This document shows, in pieces, positions 53,486 to 61,808 of a stretch of DNA of 64,000 bases (the first letter of the stretch is position 1; each line of letters opens with the position of its first letter). The position numbers were made by a program, and so were the translations under genes. Location: positions 62,001 through 126,000 of the forward strand of contig NZ_QJRC01000084.1 in NCBI RefSeq assembly GCF_013393325.1, read 5' to 3'. A model generated the notes under the pieces. That model made no database searches and was not told where the DNA came from. It worked only from the letters and a program-made list of their open reading frames with translations. This stretch comes from Pseudomonas hunanensis (GTDB taxonomy: Bacteria; Pseudomonadota; Gammaproteobacteria; Pseudomonadales; Pseudomonadaceae).

Positions 53486-54372
53486 AGCCCGGCGGCCTTG
53501 AGCCGGGCGGCATGTTCGGTAAACAGCCGCACGGGCTCGGCGCCCTTGCCCACAGCGCCGAGCGACTGGTTGACGATGTCCAGGTGATCGAGCGGGTAAT
53601 CGTCGCCGATCACCTGCCCCAGGTGCGAACTGAAACGCCCGACCATACCGTCGCACTGGCCCTTTTCCTTGATGAAACTGCGCGCGAACAGGCGGCAGAA
53701 ACGGTTGCTGCCGTCAAAACGGTTACGCCCCTGGTCGGTTAGGCCGGGCTGCAAGGTGCCCGACCAAGAGTAATAGCGCACGCCGTTGACCTCATGGGCT
53801 CCTTCCCCACCCCAGGTCTGCGGCAGGCCCTGTGGATAAGCCTGGTTGAACAGTGCCACCCCGGCACTGGTCAGCGACTGGTGCGAGGCGTGCACATCCA
53901 CCGGCAGCGGCTCGCGGCGCCAGCCCGTTTCCAGCCATACCAGCAAAACGGCAAAGCCATGCAGCACGGCCTTGAGGATGCGCCCCTGGGGTGAATCGCC
54001 CGGTGCCGTGCGCGCCAGGTGGTCGGCCAGTTCCGAACCATGGTTGGGCCCGGCCACCGAGGTGACCGAAGCCACCCGCTCAGGCCGCTTGGCCGCGGCG
54101 TAGCGTGCACTCAGGGCGCCCTGGCTGTGGCCGATGAGGTTGACCTTGTCGGCGCCGGTGCGTTGGCAGATGTCTTCGATGATCGCCAGCAACTGCTCAC
54201 CGCGCACCTCGCTGCAATGCAGCGGCGAAACCTGCACCGGAAATACCTGCGCCCCACCCTTGCGCAGGGCCGGCACGATGCCGAACCAGTAGGGGTAGAG
54301 CACCATCCGAACAAACCCGAGCATGCCCGGCACCAGCACCAACGGGTATCGCGTGGCCAATTCCTGTGGCAT
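53482..54372 (-). CDS. Class I lipase-like alpha/beta hydrolase without signal peptide
   Basis: A 296-residue protein that follows mature Pseudomonas LipA/LipC along its length (YPLVLVPGMLGF, YWFGIVPALRKGGAQVFPVQ, SEVRGEQLL, GHSQG with S83, SVAGPNHGSELADHLA, YYSWSG, SSHLGQVIGDDYPLDHLD). The Asp (QCDGMVG) and His (PLDHLD) of the triad are visible. It begins directly at the mature part: no signal peptide, and one of the two LipA disulfide cysteines is Phe here (GRFSSHLG). No lipase foldase gene is adjacent. It may be a cytoplasmic esterase; the substrate is unknown. Confidence 0.88.
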   Translation of the reverse strand: MPQELATRYPLVLVPGMLGFVRMVLYPYWFGIVPALRKGGAQVFPVQVSPLHCSEVRGEQLLAIIEDICQRTGADKVNLIGHSQGALSARYAAAKRPERVASVTSVAGPNHGSELADHLARTAPGDSPQGRILKAVLHGFAVLLVWLETGWRREPLPVDVHASHQSLTSAGVALFNQAYPQGLPQTWGGEGAHEVNGVRYYSWSGTLQPGLTDQGRNRFDGSNRFCRLFARSFIKEKGQCDGMVGRFSSHLGQVIGDDYPLDHLDIVNQSLGAVGKGAEPVRLFTEHAARLKAAGL

Positions 54373-54494
54373 CACCCAGCCCCTTTGCGTGAACGACCGG
54401 CCAACACTACAGCGGCCATCATGACCATCGCAATCGAACTCCCGGCGTGCGCTGTGGTTCCAAACCACACAGACCCTTTGCAAGGAGCGGGACC

Positions 54495-54836
54495 ATGTAC
54501 AAGCAGACCCTGGCAGTCCTTCTGGCAAGCGCCACCCTGGCCGCCTGCGGCAGCCGCCCGGAAAACCCGGTGGACTACGTCACCTACCGCGACGAGCCGC
54601 TGGTCAAGCAGGTGGAGAACGGCATGACCATGCAGAAGGTCATCGCCATTGGCGGCAGCCCGTCGAACGTGATCGACCTGCCGCACGGGGGCACCTGCAA
54701 CGACTACATCCTCAACCGCGATGGCAAACAGCAGCCCTACTACGTGCGCTTCGACGCCACCGGCCATGTCGACGCCAAAGGCTTCAAGACCTGCAAGCAA
54801 CGCCAGGAAGACAGCGACGCCTTGCATGGCGCATAA
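54495..54836 (+). CDS. osmE: Osmotically inducible lipoprotein OsmE
   Basis: A 113-residue lipoprotein (lipobox LAAC, C18) with a BamE/SmpA-type domain (VEKQVENGMTMQKVIAIGGS region and ATGHVDAKGFKTC). OsmE homologues are induced by high osmolarity. The ATG at 54495 follows AAGGAG (GCAAGGAGCGGGACC). Divergent from the lipase and 36 bases upstream of the ferritin-like gene. Confidence 0.9.
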   Translation: MYKQTLAVLLASATLAACGSRPENPVDYVTYRDEPLVKQVENGMTMQKVIAIGGSPSNVIDLPHGGTCNDYILNRDGKQQPYYVRFDATGHVDAKGFKTCKQRQEDSDALHGA

Positions 54837-54872
54837 GCCAATGCCCAAACCTGACCCCTGCTGGAGATAACC

Positions 54873-55403
54873 ATGAGCAACGTTGAACTCACCGATGTGA
54901 AAACCCTGCGCGAACGTGCCCGCCAGCATGTAGAGCAAGGCGCCGTGACCGAGGGCTATCACGCCGATCGCAAAGAGATCCTGCGCCTGCTGAACGAGTC
55001 GCTGGCCACCGAGCTGGTCTGCGTACTGCGCTACAAGCGCCACTACTTCATGGCCAGCGGCATCAAGGCCAGCGTGGCAGCCGAGGAGTTTCTGGAGCAT
55101 GCCACCCAGGAAGCCGAACACGCCGACAAGCTGGCCGAGCGCATCGTGCAGTTGGGCGGCGAGCCAGACTTCAACCCCGATAACCTGACCAAGAATTCGC
55201 ATGCCCAGTACGTGGCAGGCAATTCGTTGAAAGAGATGGTGCTGGAAGACCTGGTGGCGGAGCGGATTGCCATTGATAGCTACCGCGAGATCATTCAGTA
55301 CATTGGCGATAAAGACCCGACTACGCGGCGCATCTTCGAAGACATCCTGGCACAGGAAGAAGAGCACGCGGACGACATGTCCGACCTGTTGCAAGGGTTG
55401 TAA
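54873..55403 (+). CDS. Ferritin-like (bacterioferritin/Dps-type) protein
   Basis: A 176-residue four-helix protein. Metal ligands follow the ferritin di-iron pattern: LNESLATELV, EATQEAEHAD (as HATQEAEHAD), VAERIAID, and ILAQEEEHADD. It probably stores iron or protects against peroxide. Just downstream of osmE, so both may respond to stress. Followed by a long REP pair. Confidence 0.92.
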   Translation: MSNVELTDVKTLRERARQHVEQGAVTEGYHADRKEILRLLNESLATELVCVLRYKRHYFMASGIKASVAAEEFLEHATQEAEHADKLAERIVQLGGEPDFNPDNLTKNSHAQYVAGNSLKEMVLEDLVAERIAIDSYREIIQYIGDKDPTTRRIFEDILAQEEEHADDMSDLLQGL

Positions 55404-55423
55404 TCGTTAGGGGCTGCTGTGCA

Positions 55424-55497
55424 GCCCATCGCGACACAAGGCCGCTCCTACAAGGGATCGCGTACCCCTGTAGGAGCGGCCTTGTGTCGCGATGGGC
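55424..55497. repeat. REPIN-like perfect inverted repeat
   Basis: Two perfect 29-base arms (55424-55452 and 55469-55497) with 16 bases between. The arm contains CGCGACACAAGGCCGCTCC. A small stem GGGCTGC-TGT-GCAGCCC (55411-55427) adjoins it just past the ferritin-like gene and may terminate it. Confidence 0.92.
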
Positions 55498-55514
55498 CGC
55501 ACAGCGGCCCCCTG

Positions 55515-57581
55515 CTATTTCCGCCCTTTCACCGCCGCCGGTGCCTTGCCCGCTTTCATCTGCTGCAACAACGGCGTGCACTGGTTTGGATCATCCCCGC
55601 TGCTGGGCGCAATCAGTGCCAGCAACCCTGCCGCCGGCCCGGCCACCACACCCAGCGCCACCATTCCCGCGCCGCGCAACGCCAGCGGCAGCGCCTGCAC
55701 ACCGGCACTCGGTTTGGCAAACGGTCCACGCACGTACAACGGCGAGCGCAGCGAGAACAACCGCAGCCCTTTCGACTCCGGGGTGATCTTCAAGTCCAAC
55801 TGCTCGGAGGCAAAATTGGCGGTGCCGTTGATGTAGATGATCGCGTTCTCGGTATCGAAGATGAACAGCCGCGTAGTCGCCAGGCCATCCTTGATACCCA
55901 CATCGGCTGCCGCGCAGTTGATCTTCACGTCCTCATCACCGAACAGCTTGCCGACCACATAGTTACCCACGTTCAAACCGGCAATCTCCATCAGGCTGCG
56001 GCTGATGGCGCCATCGTTGATCAGCATGCGCAGGTCGCCATTGGCCGTACCCAGCAAGGCTGCCACCGAGTTGCCACGGCCCGTGATGTCGGCATCGCCG
56101 TTCAATTCGCCAAAGCTGGTCTGCATCGGCGCAAACGTGGGGAACAGTTGCTTGAGCTTGAAACCCCGTGCCGTCAACTGTGCCCGGCCCTGCAAGGGCA
56201 CGCTGCGCCCGTCCAGGCGGATATTGGAGGCCAGGCTGCCACCGGCCACGCCAAAACGCAGGGGCTCCAGGCGCAGCAGGCCGTCATCGAGTATCACGTG
56301 GGCCGACAGGTCATTGAACGGCAGTTGCGTGCTGTGCACGATGCGCTTGCCAGCAAAAGTGACGTCAGCATCCATCGCGCGCCAGCGCTCGGTGCGGAAC
56401 TCTTCAACCGGTAGCACCTTGCCCGTCGGCTGCTTGCTGGCACCACCCCGGGCCTTCTGCTCGGCGTTGGAATCGGCGCCGATCAGCGGCGCCAGGTCTT
56501 TGAACAGTAACTGGTTCGATACCAGTTTGCCGGACAGTTTGGGCCGTGGCTGGCTGGCGACGAAGGCCAGGTCACCGTGAATATCGCTGTCGCCGATCTT
56601 GCCGTTGAAGCCCTGGTAATTGAACGACGCCCCTTGTGCCGCGTGCAGGTTGGCGCTGAGGCGGCCATCGGTGGAGTAGGCCGGCGTGTCCGGCAGGGTT
56701 ACCCCGGTCAACGGGTAGAGGTTGCCCAGGCTGGCACCCGACAGGCGCAAGCGCAGGTCGAGGGCGCCGAGGTTGCGCGGGTCGGTCAGGGTGCCGGCTA
56801 GCACCACGTGGGTGTCGGCGATGCGCACATCGGCCTGCAGCGGGAACGGCTGGCTGGCGTCCTGCAGCGCCAGCAGGCCGCCGATCTTGCCAGTGCCGGA
56901 CACTGGCTGGCCTTTGTAGCGGCCCTGGGCCTTGAGGCCGAAGGCATAGTCCTGTGCAGCGCCAGCCTTCTCGGCGCTGGCCTTGCCGACAATGTCGCTG
57001 AACGGGATTGGCTTGCCCAGCGGGTCGATCTGCACCTTCATGCTGGTTTTCAGTGTCTGGTCGTCGAAGCTGACGTTGCCCTGGTCGAAGCCGATGGCGC
57101 CAATATCCAACTGCCACTTTGAAGGTTCCGCGTTTTCATCCTTGGGGCCGAAGTCGAACACCCAGTTAGCGCGGCCATCGGCCAGTCGGGTGAGGCTGGC
57201 GGTAGGCTTGGTAAGGTTGATGCGAGGGATGCTGATCTGCTGGAACACCAGCGGCAGCGGCGCCAGGCGGAACTCCACGCGCGCCAGGCCGACCATATCA
57301 GGCTCCTTGAGCCAGTCCGGGTTGCCCAAGGTCAGGTCCTCGGCAATGAAGTGTGGCCACGGCACCCAGGCACGCCAGCCACCCTCTTCGGGCTCGGTAC
57401 GCCAATGCACAGCGAGGTTGCCATTGATTGCGAAAGGCCGGTGCAAGGCCTCGGAGACCTTCTCGTTGAGCAGCGGCTTGACGCGGTTCCAGTCGAAGGT
57501 GGCGATCACCACCACCAGGATTGCCAGCAGGGTGAACAGGCTGGTGAGGGTCCAGACGAGAATTCTGGCGGGACGCGTCAT
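55515..57581 (-). CDS. AsmA-family protein
   Basis: A 688-residue protein with one N-terminal membrane anchor (ILVWTLTSLFTLLAILVVVI) and a long periplasmic AsmA-type region built of repeating beta-groove elements; the C-terminal AsmA_2 part includes DADITGRGNSVAALLGTANG and SRSLMEIAGLNVGNYVVGKL. AsmA-like proteins bridge inner and outer membranes and are implicated in phospholipid transport and outer membrane integrity. The ATG at 57581 has AAGGAG nine bases upstream; an in-frame start at 57608 is less likely. Confidence 0.92.
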   Translation of the reverse strand: MTRPARILVWTLTSLFTLLAILVVVIATFDWNRVKPLLNEKVSEALHRPFAINGNLAVHWRTEPEEGGWRAWVPWPHFIAEDLTLGNPDWLKEPDMVGLARVEFRLAPLPLVFQQISIPRINLTKPTASLTRLADGRANWVFDFGPKDENAEPSKWQLDIGAIGFDQGNVSFDDQTLKTSMKVQIDPLGKPIPFSDIVGKASAEKAGAAQDYAFGLKAQGRYKGQPVSGTGKIGGLLALQDASQPFPLQADVRIADTHVVLAGTLTDPRNLGALDLRLRLSGASLGNLYPLTGVTLPDTPAYSTDGRLSANLHAAQGASFNYQGFNGKIGDSDIHGDLAFVASQPRPKLSGKLVSNQLLFKDLAPLIGADSNAEQKARGGASKQPTGKVLPVEEFRTERWRAMDADVTFAGKRIVHSTQLPFNDLSAHVILDDGLLRLEPLRFGVAGGSLASNIRLDGRSVPLQGRAQLTARGFKLKQLFPTFAPMQTSFGELNGDADITGRGNSVAALLGTANGDLRMLINDGAISRSLMEIAGLNVGNYVVGKLFGDEDVKINCAAADVGIKDGLATTRLFIFDTENAIIYINGTANFASEQLDLKITPESKGLRLFSLRSPLYVRGPFAKPSAGVQALPLALRGAGMVALGVVAGPAAGLLALIAPSSGDDPNQCTPLLQQMKAGKAPAAVKGRK

Positions 57582-57922
57582 TGCGTGAATCTCCTTGCGG
57601 TATGACACAGAACAGGCACTTCAGTGGCACTCAATATCTCGGACTCATGAAAACCCATGGGGTTTTATCGATGGCGCCATGATAGCGAAGTTTTTCCTGG
57701 CCCTTTGCTCAGCAATTTATCGCGCCAGGCTGTACATGTTACCCAACGGAGGCACGGCCAGCGGTTTGCCTGCGCGCCTGAAAGGCGCTGATTAGAGGCG
57801 TTGCGAACCTCTATCAATACGGTCGATTGTTACCATTACCCGTATGAACTTCTCTCTGGCGTTACGCGGCGTAGCATTGGCTTCGTACCCACTTTCCAGC
57901 CCCCGAGAGGAGCACCGAAATC
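57582..57922. other. Intergenic region, no gene recognised
   Basis: 341 bases between the divergent AsmA and repeat-protein genes. Apart from a small stem (GCGCC-TGAAA-GGCGC, 57774-57788) I see no repeat or named site; short open frames here have no ribosome-binding site or recognisable product. Promoters for both genes should lie here. GAGAGG precedes the ATG at 57923. Confidence 0.5.
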
Positions 57923-58420
57923 ATGAAACGCCACCTGCTGACCCTGACCCTGTCCCTTTTGGCCGCCAACGCTTTTGCCCTGCCGGCTTCCGAGCAACAC
58001 CTGACCGCCGAATCGCGCTCCAGCGCTGCCGAAATCGCCCAGCCACTGAAAACCGTAGCTGAAGGTGGTTCCGATCGGTTGATCGAACGCAGTGGCCGCG
58101 TTGCCGAAGGTGGTTCCGATCGCCTGATCGAACGCAGTGGCCGCGTTGCCGAAGGTGGTTCCGATCGCCTGATCGAACGCAGTGGCCGCGTTGCCGAAGG
58201 TGGTTCCGATCGCCTGATCGAACGCAGTGGCCGCGTTGCCGAAGGTGGCTCGGATCGCCTGATCGAACGCAGTGGCCGCGTTGCCGAAGGTGGTTCCGAT
58301 CGCCTGATCGAACGCAATGGCCGCGTCGCCGAAGGTGGCTCGGATCGCCTGATCGAACGCAATGGCCGCGTTGCCGAAGGTGGCTCGGATCGTCTGGTTG
58401 AACTCAGCCGTGTGAGCTGA
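57923..58420 (+). CDS. Exported protein of 15-residue tandem repeats
   Basis: A 165-residue protein: signal peptide (MKRHLLTLTLSLLAANAFA, cleavage near AFA-LPA), a short lead, then eight consecutive 15-residue units of the form VAEGGSDRLIERSGR. Units 1-5 end in SGR, 6-7 in NGR; the last is diverged (LVELSRVS). The unit is highly charged and Gly-containing and may form a regular beta or coiled periplasmic filament. I know only vague annotations (phage-infection protein) for similar pseudomonad proteins, without proof. A strong terminator follows. Confidence 0.85.
   Translation: MKRHLLTLTLSLLAANAFALPASEQHLTAESRSSAAEIAQPLKTVAEGGSDRLIERSGRVAEGGSDRLIERSGRVAEGGSDRLIERSGRVAEGGSDRLIERSGRVAEGGSDRLIERSGRVAEGGSDRLIERNGRVAEGGSDRLIERNGRVAEGGSDRLVELSRVS
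58055..58417 (+). repeat. Eight tandem 45-bp coding repeats
   Basis: Units begin at 58055 and then every 45 bases (58100, 58145, 58190, 58235, 58280, 58325, 58370). Units 2-4 are identical at base level; others differ at a few, mostly synonymous positions (GGTTCC versus GGCTCG), so the array has been expanding or homogenising recently. Confidence 0.95.
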
Positions 58421-58469
58421 TCACCATGGCCGAAAAGAACAACCTCTGTCACAACGCTTGCTCCCCTCC

Positions 58470-58502
58470 AGGCCCGGTCCATTGACCGGGCTTTGTTTTT
58501 TT
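58470..58502 (+). terminator. Rho-independent terminator after the repeat protein
   Basis: Perfect stem GCCCGGTC / GACCGGGC (58472-58479 and 58484-58491) with a 4-base loop and a T-rich tail, about 50 bases past the stop. Confidence 0.85.
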
Positions 58503-58542
58503 ATCTAGAGTGCCCAGCCTTACCGTCACAGAAGCCCGCATC

Positions 58543-59178
58543 ATGCTACCGCGCGCCGAACAGAAGCTTCAGACCCGCCAGGCCCTGCTCGATGCAGCCT
58601 GCCTGCTCATGGAGAGTGGCCGTGGTTTCGGCAGTGTCAGCCTGCGCGAAGTGGCGAAGACCGCTGGCATCGTACCGACCGGCTTCTACCGGCATTTTTC
58701 CGACATGGATGCCCTGGGCCTGGCCTTGGTGGCCGAAATCGACACCACCTTCCGCCAGACCATCCGCCTGGTGCGGCAAAACGAATTCGAACTGGGCGGC
58801 ATCACCGACGCTTCGGTGCGCATCTTCCTCGACGTGGTAGCCGCCCACCGCGCGCAGTTCCTGTTCCTGGCCCGCGAACAGTACGGCGGTTCGCAGGCCG
58901 TGCGCCAGGCCATTGCCCGCCTGCGCCAGGACATAAGCGACGACCTGGCCACCGACCTTGCGCGCATGAAGCGCTGGCAGCACCTGGACAGCGCCGCGCT
59001 GGCGGTGATGGCCGACCTGGTGGTGAAGACCGTGTTCGCCACCCTGCCCGAACTTATCGACAGCCCGGAAGCGGGTTACCCACAGGCGCTGACGCCGCAG
59101 GAAAAGATCACCCAGCAGTTGCGCTTCATCTTCGTCGGGGCGCGGCATTGGCAGGGCTTGGGCAACCCTCAACCCTAG
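58543..59178 (+). CDS. TetR-family regulator of the FabR/DesT type
   Basis: A 211-residue repressor. The N-terminal helix-turn-helix (LREVAKTAGIVPTGFYRHFSD) and the following VSLREVA...FYRHF...DALGLALV pattern match FabR of E. coli and DesT of P. aeruginosa, which sense acyl-CoA saturation and control unsaturated fatty acid synthesis. No desaturase gene is in the window, so the target is inferred only from family. The ATG at 58543 starts MLPRAEQKLQTR; an in-frame upstream start overlaps the terminator. Confidence 0.85.
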   Translation: MLPRAEQKLQTRQALLDAACLLMESGRGFGSVSLREVAKTAGIVPTGFYRHFSDMDALGLALVAEIDTTFRQTIRLVRQNEFELGGITDASVRIFLDVVAAHRAQFLFLAREQYGGSQAVRQAIARLRQDISDDLATDLARMKRWQHLDSAALAVMADLVVKTVFATLPELIDSPEAGYPQALTPQEKITQQLRFIFVGARHWQGLGNPQP

Positions 59179-59221
59179 TTCTGCTAACATGGCGCCCTGC
59201 CCGACAGCGACGAGCGCCGAC

Positions 59222-60319
59222 ATGTCCGACCCCCGCCCCACCCTGCCCGAACTGGCCCGTTTCAACCAGCACTTCGCCGAACGCATCGTGCCAATGTGGC
59301 AAGGCCCAGGCTGGAACGCCGACATGGCCCTGCCCTACGAGGCGCTGGACGCCCAGCACCAACCCTTGCCGGTGCAGCGCTACCGGGCCATGGCCTGCGC
59401 ACGCCAGCTGTACCTGTTCAGCAGCCGTATCGGGCAACCGGGCGCCGCCGAGCGCGCATCAGCCCTGTTCCGTTCGCTGCAAAAGCACTTCCACGATGCC
59501 GAGCACGGTGGCTGGTTCTACAGCATCGACGCCCAGGGCAAGCCGCTGGACCGGCGCAAAGACCTGTACACCCATGCCTTCATCGTGTTCGCCTGCGCGC
59601 ACTACTGGGGCAAGGTGCGTGAAAGCCTGGTGGAATCCACCCTCAACGCCGCGCTCGACATCATCGACCAGCAGTTCGCCCGTGACGACGGCCTGTACGA
59701 AGCCAGCCTGGGCGAAGACTGGGCCGACCTGGGCAGCGGCCCACTGCAGAACCCGCAGATGCACTTGGCCGAGGCGTTTCTGCAGGTACTGGCAGTGCGT
59801 GACGATGAACATGTCCGCCAGTCACTGCTGCAACTGTGCGAGGCGCTTGAGGCGCACTTCATCGAACCGGCCCACGGCCTGATGCTGGAAAAGCCACGCG
59901 GGGCTGTGGATAACTGGTTCGAACCGGGGCACCAGTTCGAATGGTTCTACTTGCTGCACACCTCGCCGCTGCTACGTGACACGCCGCTTTATGCGTCCAT
60001 CGACCGGGCTTTCGGCTTTGCCGAACAGTTCGGAGTGAACGATGCGGCGGTGTTGGCGATGCTGAATGTGGACGGTCAGGTGCTTGATGCCACCCAGCGC
60101 ATCTGGGCACAGGCGGAATACCTGCGAGCGCTTGTGTTGCGCGCGGGGGGCAAGGCGAAGCTGTCGGGGCAGTTGCAGGCGCTGCAAACGCGGTTCCTGC
60201 GGGAAGCGGGCTGGTATGAGTGCCGCGATGGTGAGGGGGCGGTGAGTCGGCATGATATGCCCTCTACTACGCCCTATCATTTGGCGACCTGCCTGGAAGG
60301 GTTGCAGCGCCTGAACTGA
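59222..60319 (+). CDS. AGE-family epimerase/isomerase
   Basis: A 365-residue (alpha/alpha)6-barrel enzyme of the N-acylglucosamine 2-epimerase / mannose isomerase (YihS) family. Active-site type histidines occur in KDLYTHAFIVFACAHYW, NPQMHLAEAFL, GHQFEWFYLL and the RHDMPSTTPYHLAT end. It isomerises a free sugar such as mannose/fructose or an N-acyl hexosamine; which one is not readable. The ATG at 59222 (MSDPRPTLPELAR) is preferred over one at 59189. REP sequences follow. Confidence 0.88.
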   Translation: MSDPRPTLPELARFNQHFAERIVPMWQGPGWNADMALPYEALDAQHQPLPVQRYRAMACARQLYLFSSRIGQPGAAERASALFRSLQKHFHDAEHGGWFYSIDAQGKPLDRRKDLYTHAFIVFACAHYWGKVRESLVESTLNAALDIIDQQFARDDGLYEASLGEDWADLGSGPLQNPQMHLAEAFLQVLAVRDDEHVRQSLLQLCEALEAHFIEPAHGLMLEKPRGAVDNWFEPGHQFEWFYLLHTSPLLRDTPLYASIDRAFGFAEQFGVNDAAVLAMLNVDGQVLDATQRIWAQAEYLRALVLRAGGKAKLSGQLQALQTRFLREAGWYECRDGEGAVSRHDMPSTTPYHLATCLEGLQRLN

Positions 60320-60323
60320 CGCA

Positions 60324-60434
60324 TTCGCGGGTAAACCCGCTCCCACAGTGATCGCGCCAGCTTTTAGGTTTTGTGCAAGACCGGTGCTCCCACAAGGATT
60401 GCACAGTACCTGTGAGAGCGGGTTTACCTGCGAA
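60324..60434. repeat. REP pair between AGE gene and SDR gene
   Basis: Imperfect inverted arms (60324-60348 and 60410-60434) containing TTCGCGGGTAAACCCGCTCC and its near-complement, 61 bases apart, between two convergent genes. Confidence 0.75.
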
Positions 60435-60446
60435 AAGGCCCTTGGA

Positions 60447-61214
60447 TCAGCCCTTGGCCGACCGGTCGATCGAGAAGCCTGCCCAGTCCTGACTCACCGG
60501 CATCAGCTCCAGGCTGTTGATGTTGATGTGCGCCGGCTGGTTAAGGATCCAGAAGATGGTCTCGGCAATGTCCTGCGGCTGGATCGGCTCGGCACCTGCG
60601 TAGGTGGCGTCGTACTTGGCCTGGTCACCGCCGAAACGCACCAGCGAGAACTCGCTCTCGCACAGGCCCGGCTCGATGTTGCTCACGCGCACGCCGGTGC
60701 CGCGCAGGTCGCAGCGCAGGCTCAACGAGAACTGGCCGACGAAGGCCTTGGTGCCACCGTAGACGTTGCTGCCCGGGTACGGGTAGTTGCCCGCCACGGA
60801 ACCTACGTTGAGGATCGAAGCGCCGCGGCCATGGGCGATCAGCCGTGGCAGCAGCAGCCGGGTGGTATACATCAGGCCCTTGATGTTGGTATCGACCATG
60901 GTTTCCCAGTCGTCCAGGCTACAGTTCTGCGCCGCATCCACACCCAGTGCAAGGCCGGCGTTGTTGACCAGGCCGCGAATCTTCTCGAACCCGGCCGGCA
61001 GATTGGCGATGGCCTGCTCCATTGCCTTGCGGTCACGTACGTCGAGCACCAGGCCATGCACTTCGGTCTTTGCCGACAGCTCGGCGCACAGGGCGTCCAG
61101 GCGCTCCTTGCGGCGGCCAGTGAGCACCAGCTTCCAGCCAGCTTCAGCGAAACGGCGGGCGGTGGCCTCACCGAAACCGGAAGTGGCACCAGTGATGAAT
61201 ACGGTGGACGTCAT
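60447..61214 (-). CDS. SDR-family NAD(P)-dependent oxidoreductase (YdfG-like)
   Basis: A 255-residue classical short-chain dehydrogenase: cofactor motif TGATSGFGEA, NNAGLALG, and the catalytic triad S in NVGSVAG with Y-x3-K in VYGGTKAF. The overall pattern (GFEKIRGLVNNAGLALGVD, LPRLIAHGRGASILNVGS) fits the YdfG/serine 3-dehydrogenase group acting on 3-hydroxy acids. The ATG at 61214 starts MTSTVFITG. Upstream is the long non-coding DnaA-box region. Confidence 0.93.
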   Translation of the reverse strand: MTSTVFITGATSGFGEATARRFAEAGWKLVLTGRRKERLDALCAELSAKTEVHGLVLDVRDRKAMEQAIANLPAGFEKIRGLVNNAGLALGVDAAQNCSLDDWETMVDTNIKGLMYTTRLLLPRLIAHGRGASILNVGSVAGNYPYPGSNVYGGTKAFVGQFSLSLRCDLRGTGVRVSNIEPGLCESEFSLVRFGGDQAKYDATYAGAEPIQPQDIAETIFWILNQPAHININSLELMPVSQDWAGFSIDRSAKG

Positions 61215-61361
61215 GCTCTGTTCCTCAAGGTAGGTTGTCATGGCAGCTTTGCAGCATGCCCTCGCCAAGCGCCGGCAGCAAGCCGTTCAAGGCACTGATC
61301 ATTTTTTGTTCATATTCGGCAAACCCTTGTGACAGAGGGCTCGGCGACAGGTATGCGCATG

Positions 61362-61771
61362 TTATCCACAAGGCTTTCCCCACGGATTGGGGGCAACTTT
61401 TCCACCGTGCGGAATCCATTCAGCGTTCCGTGGTCGGTGGATATCTTTCAGGTGATGGCGCAAGGCTTTCAAGCATGCCGCCTGCAGCGGTCTGTCCAAG
61501 GTTTTTGCACAGAGTTATGCACAGGCTTGGCGCTAATTCCGGCATGCTTTCCGGGCTGTGGGAAACACCGAAAAAACATCCACAAGCGGGATGTGGTCAA
61601 AAAATGATCGCATTGATGGAGGGCTTGCTATCACAGGGCTGGAGCGAGATGCCACCATGTTTTCCACAGGCGGTTCCACATTATCCGTGGACAAGATCAA
61701 GCCTGTGGAAACAAGGGCTTGCGGGGGAGTATTGGCGTGTGTCGAGAGAAAGACACGGCAAGTTGTCCACA
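61362..61771. other. Cluster of DnaA-box-like sequences
   Basis: Two perfect matches to TTATNCACA: TTATCCACA (61362-61370) and TTATGCACA (61515-61523). Three one-mismatch boxes: TTTTGCACA (61503-61511), TTTTCCACA (61660-61668) and TTGTCCACA (61763-61771). Several weaker ones lie between, some on the other strand (61436-61444, 61557-61565, 61576-61584, 61704-61712). The density suggests a DnaA-binding locus, similar in idea to datA or DARS of E. coli; function is inferred. Confidence 0.6.
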
Positions 61772-61779
61772 TTGAGAAT

Positions 61780-61798
61780 GGGGCTGCCTTGCAGCCCC
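61780..61798 (-). terminator. Hairpin after livF
   Basis: Perfect stem GGGGCTGC-CTT-GCAGCCCC, 10 bases beyond the livF stop on the minus strand; the probable end of the liv operon transcript. Confidence 0.65.
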
Positions 61799-61808
61799 CG
61801 AATACAAC

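Larger units (their letters stand above)
61215..61808. other. 594-base non-coding region
   Basis: No gene is supported here: open frames of 80-200 codons exist on both strands but have atypical composition, no plausible start signals and no recognisable product. The region contains many TGTGGA/TCCACA motifs (see the DnaA-box cluster), short A/T runs (ATTTTTTG, AAAAAAC, AAAAAATG) and, at its right end, the terminator of livF. Confidence 0.7.

Noticed and set aside
58055..58417. Regular repeats that might be a CRISPR array
   Set aside because: The 45-base units are directly contiguous with no variable spacers, and encode protein in frame; no cas genes are near.
57862..58482. A 206-codon minus-strand frame made of repeats
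   Set aside because: It mirrors the 45-base array of the plus-strand gene; the plus-strand frame has a signal peptide, ribosome-binding site and terminator, the minus-strand frame has none.
61362..61771. Chromosomal origin (oriC)
   Set aside because: No dnaA, dnaN, rpmH, gidA or parAB neighbours, and no long AT-rich unwinding element; a DnaA-titrating or regulatory locus is more plausible.
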